DNA of 64,000 bases from an uncultured Bacilli bacterium (GTDB taxonomy: Bacteria > Bacillota_I > Bacilli_A > RF39 > UBA660). Every line of letters starts with the position of its first letter. Within the stretch, counting starts at the first letter, position 1. The stretch is taken from positions 22,673 through 86,672 of the forward strand of contig CAKOLN010000005.1 in assembly GCA_934096075.1 (NCBI GenBank). Reading direction: 5' to 3'. The notes beneath the pieces are model-generated. The model was given only the letters and a program-made list of their open reading frames with translations, searched no databases and was not told the DNA's origin. This document shows, in pieces, positions 1-8,173 of this stretch. Position numbers and translations under genes: made by a program.

Positions 1-542
1 TTTTCATCTATTTCAAAAATATTAATTTTATTTTCTTTTATAAATTTTGATAAATAAGGTTTTAATCTAATCATAAGAAATGATTTAAAGTAAGAAACTA
101 ATCTATCTTTACTAATACCATACTCTGTACCAATTAATTTAATCAATAATTTTTTAGCATTATCTATATCTATTGACATTTCACCATTTGCTCCAATATA
201 TATAGGAAAATTATAAGTAGGTTCCATATATTGTATTTTAGTATCAGTACCCCATCTTATAGCTAAATGTTCAACTTTATTAATAAAGTATACTTCTGAA
301 TGAAATTGTGATACTCCATCAGTAGACAAATTCATTAACTTTGTAATAACCGGTAAATTATCTGTTTCTAAAGTATATTTACCAGGTCCAAAACTATCTA
401 AGGCTTGTCCATCCATAAAGAAAATTGCCTCTTGAGACTCATGCACTATTAATTGAGATCCTAAATTAAAATCTTCTATAGGATATTTCCATATAATTGT
501 ATCGTTATCACCTTCGTACTTAATAACATCATATAATTTCAT
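1..542 (-). CDS. SPFH/band-7-like domain protein (C-terminus cut by window edge)
   Basis: The reading frame starts at ATG 542 behind a perfect AGGAGG site and is open to the window edge, so the C-terminal part is missing. The visible 180 residues include HESQEAIFFMDGQALDSFG, then GKYTLETDNLPVI and a FHSEVYFINKVEHLAIRWGT stretch. This is the pattern of the YdjI-like branch of SPFH proteins, often annotated as virion core protein-like or SPFH domain protein. Members usually end in a zinc ribbon, which cannot be seen here. Family membership comes from motif recognition; the cellular role is unknown. It is the last gene of a leftward group with the two small unknown genes to its right. Confidence 0.75.
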   Translation of the reverse strand, partial: MKLYDVIKYEGDNDTIIWKYPIEDFNLGSQLIVHESQEAIFFMDGQALDSFGPGKYTLETDNLPVITKLMNLSTDGVSQFHSEVYFINKVEHLAIRWGTDTKIQYMEPTYNFPIYIGANGEMSIDIDNAKKLLIKLIGTEYGISKDRLVSYFKSFLMIRLKPYLSKFIKENKINIFEIDE

Positions 543-583
543 AAATGTTTCCTCCTAAAACTAATTAAATTATAACAAAAATA

Positions 584-615
584 CATAAGAAAAGAAATAG
601 TTTTTATACTATTTC
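584..615 (-). terminator. intrinsic terminator after the 77-aa gene
   Basis: The inverted repeat GAAATAGT/ACTATTTC with a six-base loop is followed on the minus strand by a T-rich run. The stop codon of the 77-aa gene lies inside the stem. Confidence 0.6.
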
Positions 616-842
616 AAATTATCCTGTGTATAATTCTTAAGAAAATACATAAGAGCTAAATCATACTCATTATCATTATCTAACCCCACATACATTTCTT
701 TACCATCTCTAATAACAATTTTATTTATAATAAAATCTTTTTCATCATCTTGATTAACCAAATAAGCATACTTGGTATCTTTAACTTCCAATGTTTTCAT
801 CTCAACATATTCCACACCATTAATATTCACTGTCCCAACCAT
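609..842 (-). CDS. small acidic hypothetical protein (77 aa)
   Basis: I do not recognise this family with confidence. The protein is short, acidic and probably cytoplasmic, with no signal peptide or membrane segment. It alternates short beta-type stretches (VNINGVEYVEM, KYAYLVNQDDEKDFIINKI), somewhat like small DUF1292-type proteins of Firmicutes. The ATG overlaps the stop codon of the upstream 242-aa gene by one base (TAATG), so the two are probably translationally coupled. A terminator hairpin overlaps its own stop. Confidence 0.55.
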   Translation of the reverse strand: MVGTVNINGVEYVEMKTLEVKDTKYAYLVNQDDEKDFIINKIVIRDGKEMYVGLDNDNEYDLALMYFLKNYTQDNLK

Positions 843-1570
843 TATTTATTAACTCCTTTAATCACATCATTCTCTGCAGAATTTAAAATTTCTATTTGTT
901 CACTACATGCTTTAGCAAACGCTTGATAATTTACATATCCATATCTAACTACTACTTCATTAAATGTTTCTACATTTGTAAAATTAGTATCTGTTTTACC
1001 AACCAATTTACTTAATTCTTTAACAATTACCTTAAGATTATTATAATTTTCTGTAGATTTAAAATCATCTATTAAAATACTTCCTACTTTCATTTCATGA
1101 GTTATATCATATAAAGCATACTTTCTATTAATTTCGCTCAATAAGCTTAAGTCTTTTGCAATTTCTTCTGGAATCATAACTTGTTTATCATTAACTTCTT
1201 TCCAATTTTTTTCATTATGATAAATTTGTATACCCTGATTATGATAAACACCATCATAATCAATTTGAACTTGACTTTCTGGCAAAGTATCAATTCTACC
1301 TGAAAACTTATTTAAATGTAAAGTTCCAATTAAAACAAGATGAGCAGCAGCAAATACTCCGGCTAAAGTTCTTTGAAGTTTAATATTTTTTTTAATTCTT
1401 TCTCTTTCTCTTTTTTCTAAACTTCTTCTTCTAGCTTCTTGATATTTTAGATAATCTTCTTGAGATATTTCCTTTATAGCTCGCATTCCCATACCTTCAC
1501 GCAAAATTTGCTCACGTTCTCTTTGCTCTTGATTCTCTCTAACTATCCATTCATTATCCTTATACTCCAT
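842..1570 (-). CDS. single-pass membrane protein of unknown function (242 aa)
   Basis: The start is ATG 1570, preceded by GGAGG. The N-terminal 65 residues are highly charged and rich in E, R and K, which suggests a coiled or helical cytoplasmic segment. One hydrophobic helix (GVFAAAHLVLIGTLHL) follows at about residues 71-87, then a 150-residue presumably extracytoplasmic domain. No known family was recognised. It is coupled to the downstream 77-aa gene by a one-base overlap, so the pair likely forms one unit. Confidence 0.55.
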   Translation of the reverse strand: MEYKDNEWIVRENQEQREREQILREGMGMRAIKEISQEDYLKYQEARRRSLEKRERERIKKNIKLQRTLAGVFAAAHLVLIGTLHLNKFSGRIDTLPESQVQIDYDGVYHNQGIQIYHNEKNWKEVNDKQVMIPEEIAKDLSLLSEINRKYALYDITHEMKVGSILIDDFKSTENYNNLKVIVKELSKLVGKTDTNFTNVETFNEVVVRYGYVNYQAFAKACSEQIEILNSAENDVIKGVNK

Positions 1571-1601
1571 AACCTATCCTCCATCTTGACTATATTACAT
1601 A

Positions 1602-1638
1602 AAAAAAAGGATGTCAATAATATTTAATTTTATTGACA
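1602..1638 (-). terminator. intrinsic terminator of tag
   Basis: TGTCAATA and TATTGACA form an 8-bp stem followed on the minus strand by a run of eight T. The stem overlaps the last codons and stop of tag. Confidence 0.75.
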
Positions 1639-2190
1639 CTTATTTACATGATAAAAGCAATCGTCTTCATGTGAATTAATAATTCCGATAGCTTGTAAAT
1701 AAGAATAAATTATAGTTGTTCCTACAAACTTCATACCTCGTCTAATTAAATCATTTGATATTTTATCAGATAAAATAGAGCTAACCTTATCATTTTCATA
1801 AATAATATCTTTTCCACTAAAATTAAGTAAATAGTTTTTAAAACTACCAAATTCATTCTGAATATTTTTAAATATTTTAGCATTGTTAACACTTGCTTTT
1901 ATTTTAAGTTTATTTCTTATAATATCTTTGTTATTTATTAGTTCTTTTTGTTTCTTTTCATCATATTTAATTACCTTGTCTATTTCAAAATTATCATAAG
2001 CAATCTTAAAACTTTCTCTTTTATTTAATACACATTCCCATGATAAACCTGCTTGAAAAGATTCTAATATAAGCATTTCAAAAAGATACCTATCATCTAA
2101 ATTAAGTACTCCCCATTCTTCATCATGGTATTTAATATATTTTTCATTTTTTAAATTACACCATTTACATCTATTCATATTTACTAACAT
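1630..2190 (-). CDS. tag: DNA-3-methyladenine glycosylase I
   Basis: This base-excision repair enzyme removes 3-methyladenine from alkylated DNA. The N-terminus NRCKWCNLKNEKYIKYHDEE matches the start of Tag enzymes (RCxW, then YHDxEWG). It is followed by LFEMLILESFQAGLSWECVL, which carries the catalytic-pocket Glu and the QAGLSW signature. The C-terminal SHEDDCFYH supplies the paired His/Cys expected for the structural zinc site. Length of 186 aa is normal. The start at 2190 has an AAGGA site; a second ATG four codons later is also possible. The gene overlaps the end of an ogt relic, another alkylation-repair gene, which suggests a former two-gene repair unit. Confidence 0.93.
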   Translation of the reverse strand: MLVNMNRCKWCNLKNEKYIKYHDEEWGVLNLDDRYLFEMLILESFQAGLSWECVLNKRESFKIAYDNFEIDKVIKYDEKKQKELINNKDIIRNKLKIKASVNNAKIFKNIQNEFGSFKNYLLNFSGKDIIYENDKVSSILSDKISNDLIRRGMKFVGTTIIYSYLQAIGIINSHEDDCFYHVNKCQ

Positions 2191-2329
2191 CTATTCCTTC
2201 TAATTCTAATAACTTTATTTTATTTTTAATACCTCCACCATAACCAGTTATCTTGTTATTTGCGCCTACTACCCTATGACAAGGAATAATAATACATATT
2301 AGATTAACATACTGCACCACACAAACCAT
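2171..2329 (-). pseudogene. ogt: relic of methylated-DNA--cysteine methyltransferase (C-terminal third only)
   Basis: On the minus strand this frame reads IIIPCHRVVGANNKITGYGG and then GIKNKIKLLELEGI, followed by a stop. It contains the Ogt/MGMT active-site motif PCHRV and the conserved GxxxxLxGYxGG that follows it. About 100 N-terminal residues expected for the family are absent. In their place lies an unrelated 39-codon frame (2304-2423) shifted by one base. The relic stop overlaps the first codons of tag. I read it as a deletion remnant; sequencing error alone would not remove the N-terminal domain. Confidence 0.8.
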
Positions 2330-2514
2330 TAATATAGTTTTTTAATTCAGTTAATTGAATATTATTTTTCTCTAAATAATTAATTTTATCATCTAATTTT
2401 TTTAAAATTCCTTCTTTATCCATAAAGATAGCCTCATATTTTAAATATATCACGAAATCACAAAATCTATATTGTAAATGTTGTTACTTTACAAAAAATC
2501 AATGTAATAATTAT

Positions 2515-2549
2515 TTAAAAAAACAAGTTATAAACTAATATAACTTGTT
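2515..2549 (-). terminator. intrinsic terminator of the amidase gene
   Basis: AACAAGTTATA and TATAACTTGTT form a perfect 11-bp stem with a six-base loop, followed by a T run on the minus strand, directly after the LysM amidase stop. Confidence 0.85.
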
Positions 2550-2555
2550 AAATAC

Positions 2556-3923
2556 TTATTTAGTAGGTATTAATATTTCTTGTCCAATTGATAATGTTGA
2601 ACCAGATAGATTATTAATATTTTTTAATTCATTAACTGTAACTCCATATGTGTTTGCAATTTTCCAAAGCGAATCACCTTTTTTAACTTTATATGTGGTA
2701 TAAGATTCAGTACCAGGTATTTTCAATACTTGTCCTATTTGTAGTGTATTTGAAGATAAGTTATTTAAACTTTTTATATCATTTACACTAACACCATATT
2801 TATTAGCAATTGTATATAAATTATCACCTTTAACTACTACATAATTAATTCCAGCCGAAGTTGTTGGTTCTTTTTCTTCAACTTTTGTGTCAGATACAGG
2901 TATTAATAATTTTTGTCCAACATATATAGTGTTACCTGTAAGTTTATTTGCGCTTTTTATTCTATCTACTGTGATTCCATAACTGTTTGCTATTTTAGAA
3001 AGAGAATCTCCTGCCTTTACTGTGTATTCTATTCCTTTTGGCTCTTCTTTTACATCTATTTCTATGTTTTCTGTTTTAGGTATTAGTAATTGTTGATTAA
3101 TAGTTAATGTTGTTCCTTTCAAGTTGTTAATATTCATTAATGTATCTACAGTAGTATTATATTTATTAGCAATTTTCCAAAGTGAATCACCAGATTTAAC
3201 TGTATAAATTAAATAGTCTTCTACTGGTTTTTCTTCATCAAGCTTAACTTTTAAATTTTGTCCTACTGTAATTGTATTTGTTTTTAGGTTATTTAGATTT
3301 TTTAATTCTTCAACTGTTATACCGAACTTGTTAGCAATTTTCCAAAGTGAATCACCTTTTTGTACTGTATAATATGAACCTTCAACAGGCGCAGTATAGG
3401 GAAGATTTTTATATTTAGTTATTGCTCTTACAACTGCTTCTGCATAATCTTTATAATTATTTTTTAATTGATTGACATCATCACCTTTTGAATCTAGAAA
3501 ACCATATTCAACAATCACTGCTTCTGTATCTGGTGTGTTTCTGTGAATAAAATAATAATCTTTTACTGGGTTACTTGGAAGTCTTTGTTGATAATTCTTT
3601 CTTATATTTTGACCTTCACTTTCTAATTCTTCTAATATTGTATTAGAAAACTTTGAATTGTTTCTAAGAGCATAAATTACTTCAGCACCATCACCACCTC
3701 CTGCATTTATGTGATTACTAATAACAACTACATCTTTACCTGTACCATAAGCATTTTTAATTCTATTGGTTCTATCAGTACTATCTATTGTTTCATCTGT
3801 AGTTCTTGTCATTGTAACAGGAATGCCTAATTCTCTTAATCTATCATACATATACTTACTTATCAAAAGTGTAAGATCTTTCTCAATTATACCATTACCA
3901 CTAGCACCAGGATCCGAACCTCC
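2556..3923 (-). pseudogene. N-acetylmuramoyl-L-alanine amidase with five LysM repeats, 3' part (interrupted gene)
   Basis: Reading leftward from the junction, the frame gives HGGSDPGASGNGIIEKDLTL and then the rest of an Amidase_3 domain: the SNHINAGGGDGAEV zinc-ligand region and VIVEYGF with the catalytic Glu. Five LysM repeats of about 45 residues follow (each with GDSLWKIAN or a close variant), ending in IPTK. The enzyme would cleave the MurNAc-L-Ala bond in peptidoglycan. The first 14 residues, including the start codon, lie 9.2 kb away at 13065-13115, because a mobile element interrupts the GHGG codons. Upstream in this frame are only element-derived residues and three consecutive stops. 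A TTG at 3866 could start translation but would lose two zinc ligands. The rest of the frame is undamaged. Confidence 0.92.
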
Positions 3924-3955
3924 GTGTCGGGGTATCGGAAAAGTCCAAATTTATT
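3895..3955. other. element/amidase junction (attachment site, left)
   Basis: In amidase orientation the site reads element, then the core GGAGG (3919-3923), then TTCGGATCCTGG of the amidase. The element-side half-site TTTGGACTTTTCCGATACCCC is very similar (16 of 21) to the inverted element-side half-site at the right junction, as expected for the two arms of a serine-integrase attP. The exact two-base crossover cannot be decided from one junction pair; it lies within GGAGG. Confidence 0.85.
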
Positions 3956-3960
3956 ATTAT

Positions 3961-4329
3961 TTATATTTCTACTAGTTCTTTTGAATCTAACATAGATTTT
4001 GTTAAGTTTGTTGAAGAAACTATGGTTTTATTGTCCCAGTAATTTAATAATTTATCTTTGTTTTCTTTAACCCATTTAATAGCAATATTTTTATTTTTAT
4101 TTGGAATATTTCCAGCTAGAACTTTAAAATCTAGTAATGAAATAGAAATTTCATATTTATCATATATTGCATGTACATGTGGAGGATTATGGTCACTAGT
4201 ATAAACATAAAATTTTATACCTTTTTCTTCTCCTAATCTCTCTCTTATCTCATACACTTCAAATACATCTCTATAAAAATTTCTTATTTCTATTGGAATA
4301 CCAAAATAATGCATTTCTTCTACTTTCAT
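3961..4329 (-). CDS. DUF4160 domain protein
   Basis: The diagnostic motif HNPPHVHA sits in the middle of a 122-residue protein, matching DUF4160. These small proteins often accompany DUF2442 proteins in toxin-antitoxin-like or mobile contexts; no DUF2442 partner is present here. The biochemical role is not established. I place the start at ATG 4329 because AGGTAG lies eight bases upstream; this overlaps the recombinase stop by 10 codons' distance or less and suggests coupling. It is the last gene before the left attachment site. Confidence 0.8.
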   Translation of the reverse strand: MKVEEMHYFGIPIEIRNFYRDVFEVYEIRERLGEEKGIKFYVYTSDHNPPHVHAIYDKYEISISLLDFKVLAGNIPNKNKNIAIKWVKENKDKLLNYWDNKTIVSSTNLTKSMLDSKELVEI

Positions 4330-4339
4330 AACTACTACC

Positions 4340-5938
4340 TCAAAATTCAAAATTCCATTCTATTTCAATATCTCTTGTTTTATTTTCTTTATCATATTCT
4401 CCAATATATACTTTATCAATAAACTCATCTAATATAATTTTATTAAGTTCTTTTATATGTTTATATTTCTTTAATACGCTATCAGCATTTTTCTTTTCTT
4501 TCTTTTCAATTTTCAACTCATCAATTTGTTTATCTATTATTTCAATTCTTTTCATCATATTTTCTATTTCATTGAAATAATCTTTTGACATCATCTGAAA
4601 CATATCTTCAGAAATAACTCCCTTAACTTTTTCCTCAAAAAGATTTCTATAATAAGTTTTATTATTACTTATTTTTTTATTTAAATCTTCTTTTTCTTGT
4701 ATTAGTGCTTTTATTGAATTGTTATTATCTGTATCTTGTTCTTGTCTGTTTTCATAGAGTTCTTTTAAATTATTCTTATCATAGTAATTATCTAATAAAT
4801 CATTAATAGCATTTAATAATATTTCTTCTAAACTATCCATTCTAATTACTTTATTATTAGGACATATATGAAACTTTTTATTACCCTTACATTGTAGATA
4901 TGCTCTTTTACCTGTCTTTTCACTTTTAACACTATAAACATTTCTCATAAATGCTTTATCACAACAACTACAATATACTTTTCTAGTAAAATAATTTATT
5001 TGTCCTGTTTTAGTAACTTTGTAATGTGTTCCTAATATTGATTGTACTTTATTCCATGTTTCCATATCTATAATTGGTTCATGGGCATTCTCAATTCTAA
5101 TCCAATCTTTTTTAGGTACTTTCATAGGTTTATGATTTTTATAACTTACATAAGTTGTTTTTCCTTGAACTAAATTGCCTATATAAACTTCATTTTTTAA
5201 CATTTGAGCAATTGTATCAGGATTCCATCTAACTGTCTTTAAATTGCAATTACAACATACAAATTTGCTACCTTTTTGCTTTTTATAAACAGATCTAGGT
5301 GAAATATTATTATTGTTTAGATATTCACATATTCTATGATAACCATATCCATCTGCATACATTTTAAATATCTTTTTAACTACTTCTGCGGCTACTGGAT
5401 CAACAACTAACTTATGTCCATCTTCATCTCTATCATAACCATATGAGGCAAAGCTACCCATAAATAAACCATCTTCTCTTTTATTCTTTAAAGACTTTCT
5501 AATATTTTGTGATAAGTCATCTAAATACCATTCATTAATAAGTCCATTTATTTGTCTTGATTTCTTGTTAGATTCAATACTTGTATCAGCATTATCAATA
5601 ATACTTACAAATCTAACTCCCCATTCAATAAACTTATTATGTAGATATCTTTCAATAACTTCCATATCTCTTGAAAATCTAGATTGTGATTTACATAAGA
5701 CTAAATTAATCTTACCATTTTTACAATCATTTATAAGTCTTTCAAAATCTGGCCTATAAGTTCCTGCTCCAGAAAAATCATCATCAGAATATATATCTAC
5801 AACATCCCAACCATTTTGATTGGCATATTTTAAACACATACTTCTTTGATTTATTATACTATCACTATCATCAGTTTTATTTAGTTTATCTCTATCTTCA
5901 TCAGATAATCTACAATATACACCTACCTTTTCCATCAT
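4340..5938 (-). CDS. large serine recombinase (integrase of the element)
   Basis: It probably catalyses integration and excision of the element at the amidase attB. Domains in order: an N-terminal resolvase domain with the catalytic Ser in VYCRLSDED and the SRFSRD arginines; a recombinase domain (about 165-290) with PDTIAQMLKNEVYIGN; a zinc ribbon (CSCCDKAF ... CKGNKKFHICPN); and a C-terminal coiled coil typical of large serine integrases. The product is about 530 aa. GGAGGA stands just upstream of closely spaced ATGs at 5944, 5938 and 5935; spacing favours 5938. Its position at the element end next to attL is the usual arrangement. No separate directionality factor was recognised. Confidence 0.93.
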   Translation of the reverse strand: MMEKVGVYCRLSDEDRDKLNKTDDSDSIINQRSMCLKYANQNGWDVVDIYSDDDFSGAGTYRPDFERLINDCKNGKINLVLCKSQSRFSRDMEVIERYLHNKFIEWGVRFVSIIDNADTSIESNKKSRQINGLINEWYLDDLSQNIRKSLKNKREDGLFMGSFASYGYDRDEDGHKLVVDPVAAEVVKKIFKMYADGYGYHRICEYLNNNNISPRSVYKKQKGSKFVCCNCNLKTVRWNPDTIAQMLKNEVYIGNLVQGKTTYVSYKNHKPMKVPKKDWIRIENAHEPIIDMETWNKVQSILGTHYKVTKTGQINYFTRKVYCSCCDKAFMRNVYSVKSEKTGKRAYLQCKGNKKFHICPNNKVIRMDSLEEILLNAINDLLDNYYDKNNLKELYENRQEQDTDNNNSIKALIQEKEDLNKKISNNKTYYRNLFEEKVKGVISEDMFQMMSKDYFNEIENMMKRIEIIDKQIDELKIEKKEKKNADSVLKKYKHIKELNKIILDEFIDKVYIGEYDKENKTRDIEIEWNFEF

Positions 5939-6005
5939 AGCCATTCCTCCAATACATTGGAACAACTACGAATAATTTTAAATACAAGTATATTATATAT
6001 CATTA

Positions 6006-6149
6006 TTACGAATTATTTAATCCTAATTTTTGATTTTCTAGCTTTATAATGATATTTAACAATTTTCTATTAAATAAATCTTTTAATTCTTCATTAGTTT
6101 TATTTTCATTGTTCTTAAATTTATATTTTACATTATATACTACCTCCAT
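6006..6149 (-). CDS. 47-aa peptide upstream of the recombinase
   Basis: This frame is too short for most gene callers but has an ATG with a purine-rich AAAGGGGGG tract 13 bases upstream. The product begins MEVVYNVKYKFKNNENKTNE and ends NIIIKLENQKLGLNNS. It contains a predicted amphipathic helix (EELKDLFNRKLLNIIIKLE). Similar-looking short ORFs with an FNRKLLNxI-like pattern stand beside serine recombinases in other Firmicutes elements, as far as I recall. A role as an accessory or excision factor is only a guess. Confidence 0.5.
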   Translation of the reverse strand: MEVVYNVKYKFKNNENKTNEELKDLFNRKLLNIIIKLENQKLGLNNS

Positions 6150-6229
6150 TTTCTATTTACCCCCTTTTCTTTAATTATAAATTAAATACTCCTTTCATAG
6201 ACATCTTCTCCTTTGATTCTATAATTTAT

Positions 6230-6703
6230 CTATTGTATTTCATCTAATTGTTTATCAAATTCTATAGATTCTTCTTCGGTCATTGGATCTGATTTGCACA
6301 CTTCAGGATGTTCCATCCAATAAGGTACAATTTCTTCTCGTTTAAATTTATTTATTTTTTTATATTCATTTTTATATTTATTATTTATATTATGGTCACA
6401 AGTTTCTGCTACCATATCATTACAATTTTTTGCTACTTGGTTCGCAACTTTTGTTGGTATCTTTTCAGTATTAAGATATATTCTACGATTATTATTTTCA
6501 TATTTTACTATGATATATTTTAATCGTTTTATTTTAGACAATGAATCGCTAATTGTTCTTTTTGAAACTTTTACATAGTCTGCTAAATACTCATTACTCG
6601 CATAACAATATCCATTTTTCAAGGTAAGTGAAATGATAAGACCTAAAACACTACAATCTGTTTTAGATAAATTCCTATCATTAAATAATATTCTTGGAGT
6701 CAT
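6230..6703 (-). CDS. helix-turn-helix protein, replication-initiator-like N-terminal fold
   Basis: The core TPRILFNDRNLSKTDCSVLG followed by YASNEYLADYVKVSKRTISD has the layout of the winged HTH found at the N-terminus of plasmid replication initiators and many mobile-element HTH proteins (HTH_36 type). The C-terminus is charged and lacks a catalytic domain, so it probably binds DNA as a regulator. The frame continues upstream to a TTG at 6769, but ATG 6703 aligns with the start of the domain; neither has a strong ribosome site, so the start is uncertain. Confidence 0.6.
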   Translation of the reverse strand: MTPRILFNDRNLSKTDCSVLGLIISLTLKNGYCYASNEYLADYVKVSKRTISDSLSKIKRLKYIIVKYENNNRRIYLNTEKIPTKVANQVAKNCNDMVAETCDHNINNKYKNEYKKINKFKREEIVPYWMEHPEVCKSDPMTEEESIEFDKQLDEIQ

Positions 6704-6781
6704 AATAAATTCACAATCTAATATAATAATAGTTCTCCTATCTAATAAATATGGGCTTTTCCATTCCAAATTTTGAGCAAT

Positions 6782-6825
6782 AATATCCTAAGGGGGATTT
6801 TTTATATCTTCCCCTAAAGATATTA
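6782..6825. repeat. imperfect inverted repeat between two HTH genes
   Basis: AATATCCTAAGGGG and CCCCTAAAGATATT form a long imperfect stem with an AT-rich loop. There is no T run after it on the minus strand, so it looks more like a leader structure or protein-binding site than a terminator. Confidence 0.4.
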
Positions 6826-6916
6826 TTTTGATTTATTCTATATATCTTATAGAAAAGGTACTAACATAAATCTCCGAACATTTACTGTACCTATATTTAC
6901 TAGTGATTTTATCGTT

Positions 6917-7180
6917 CTAGTAAATGTGATATTCGTATAATCCTGTATCGTATTCTTTATAAACTAGATATTTGTTTTTTTCTAATATCTTTAGATTATT
7001 TCTAAATCCGATATTGGTTATACTTTTTAGCTCCCTTTGTATTCTTCCAATGCTTATATGTGAGATAGTTCTTTCAAATCCCTCTGCAAATAGATAAGCA
7101 TATATTTCTTTTGCTTCAGGTTTGATGTTTTTATCCCTCCATATCCTATGGTTTGAAATATCTAGGTGCTTTATTCTCAT
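6917..7180 (-). CDS. small winged-helix-like protein (87 aa), lytic-side gene of the element switch
   Basis: The sequence RIKHLDISNHRIWRDKNI, then PEAKEIYAYLFAEGFERTIS and IGRIQRELKSITNIGFRNNL, resembles a short DNA-binding domain of the replication-initiator/HTH type. It starts at ATG 7180 with GGAGGA upstream. It is driven by a near-consensus promoter (TTGACA, 17 bp, TATACT) in the divergent region shared with the XRE repressor gene. That layout suggests repression by the XRE protein. Its precise job is unknown. Confidence 0.55.
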   Translation of the reverse strand: MRIKHLDISNHRIWRDKNIKPEAKEIYAYLFAEGFERTISHISIGRIQRELKSITNIGFRNNLKILEKNKYLVYKEYDTGLYEYHIY

Positions 7181-7232
7181 TCATCTCTGTTCCTCCTTTC
7201 CCACCGATGAGTTTTACATCAATTTCTTATTG

Positions 7233-7311
7233 AGTATATCATCACATAATGAGTTTGTCAACACTATAATTGCAAAAATGTATTGATTTTTACATCACTA
7301 TGTGTTATACT
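7233..7311. promoter_or_regulatory. divergent promoters with matching operator-like sites
   Basis: Minus-strand promoter: TTGACA (7256-7261) and TATACT (7233-7238) with a 17-bp spacer. Plus-strand promoter: TTGATT (7283-7288) and TATACT (7306-7311), also 17 bp. Both spacers contain a similar block (TCATTATGTGATGATA on the minus strand and TCACTATGTGTTATA on the plus strand). These are good candidates for XRE repressor binding that would control both genes. Confidence 0.75.
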
Positions 7312-7334
7312 TATTTCAGTCGAGGTGGTATTAG

Positions 7335-7883
7335 ATGAAAAAACAGACTACTGAATTAGGTAAACTAGTAAGTGAAACAAGAGAAAAACTAGGTATTTCA
7401 CAAAGAGAACTTGCCAGAAGATCAAATATGGATTGTGCTGAAGTATCTCGTATAGAGGCTGGTAAAAGATTAAAACCAAACATCCTATACTTAAAAGGAA
7501 TTGCTGAAACTCTTAATTTAAGTATGGTAGATTTAATGAAACTTGCTGGTTATAATGATATAGATATAAATTGGGGTAAAGATTTATCAGTTAAAAGATC
7601 AACTGCTGACTATCAACGACAAATAGAAAGTTATGAAAAATTTTATTTCGATGCACTTGATCATTTTGAAGAAAATAGAAAAGTTGATTTTGCTATTAAA
7701 GGATGTATTGCTGATTTAATTGATAAATTAGAATTAGCAAAAATAAAAAAAAAGGAAATATCTAATGATGAAATATTAGATAGATTAAAGGAAATAATTT
7801 CTATGATTAGACCAAATTTAGAAAAATTTGATAAGTCTAAATATCCATCATTTGATAGTGCATTATTTCCAAAAAGAAAATAA
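7335..7883 (+). CDS. XRE-family transcriptional repressor of the element
   Basis: An N-terminal HTH_3 domain spans about residues 8-66 (LGKLVSETREKLGISQRELA, then NMDCAEVSRIEAGKRLKP). A helical C-terminal region of about 110 residues follows, without a LexA-like peptidase motif. It starts at ATG 7335 after GAGGTGG. It is divergent from the 87-aa gene and shares operator-like sites with it, the standard arrangement of a mobile-element repressor. A terminator follows immediately. Confidence 0.85.
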   Translation: MKKQTTELGKLVSETREKLGISQRELARRSNMDCAEVSRIEAGKRLKPNILYLKGIAETLNLSMVDLMKLAGYNDIDINWGKDLSVKRSTADYQRQIESYEKFYFDALDHFEENRKVDFAIKGCIADLIDKLELAKIKKKEISNDEILDRLKEIISMIRPNLEKFDKSKYPSFDSALFPKRK

Positions 7884-7916
7884 CCTTAGTACATTAATTG
7901 TATTAAGGTTATTTTT
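7879..7916 (+). terminator. intrinsic terminator of the XRE gene
   Basis: AATAACCTTA and TAAGGTTATT form a 10-bp stem followed by a T-rich tail on the plus strand. Confidence 0.75.
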
Positions 7917-7920
7917 ATAT

Positions 7921-8139
7921 AAAGAATACGTGGCACGTTTTGATCTGTAAGGTTGAAAGTGGCGATAGTATTCTTTCTTTTTTATAAAACGCAAGTTGTA
8001 ATAAAAAAGGCGACATTACTACTTACGATTAGTTTGTAGTTTTGTCGCTTAAATGGGGTTCAAAGGGGTATTTATCCCTTGCCCACTGTTATTGGCTATG
8101 CCAATAGCGTAGTGGGTTACTATAATGGAATTATAGTAA
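7921..8139. other. hairpin array, candidate single-strand origin or oriT region
   Basis: This non-coding stretch between convergent genes holds consecutive stems: AAAGAATAC/GTATTCTTT (7921-7976), GCGACA..ACTAC/GTAGT..TGTCGC (8010-8048), AAGGG/CCCTT (8063-8080), CCCACT..TATTGGC/GCCAATA..AGTGGG (8082-8116) and TTACTATAAT/ATTATAGTAA (8117-8139). The bulge side of the fourth stem carries TAGCGT (8105-8110), the hexamer I recall as conserved in ssoA single-strand origins of rolling-circle plasmids. Such structure suits an element mobilised by a MobV relaxase. Function is inferred from structure only. Confidence 0.45.
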
Positions 8140-8173
8140 AAAGGCAAACTAATTTATTTAGTTTTGCCTTTTT
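8138..8173 (-). terminator. intrinsic terminator of the 226-aa gene
   Basis: AAAAAGGCAAACTAA pairs with TTAGTTTTGCCTTTTT with one bulge; the stem includes the stop codon and ends in a T run on the minus strand. Confidence 0.75.

Noticed and set aside
2556..3866. A free-standing amidase gene starting at TTG 3866
   Set aside because: It would lack the first His and the Glu zinc ligands and has no ribosome site. The missing N-terminus is found at 13065-13115 with matching junctions.
7295..7315. Resemblance of CTATGTGTTATACTTA to the pMV158 oriT nick region (TAGTGTG/TTATACTTT)
   Set aside because: The same bases are the -10 region of a well-spaced XRE promoter, and the flanking inverted repeats of MobV oriT are absent.
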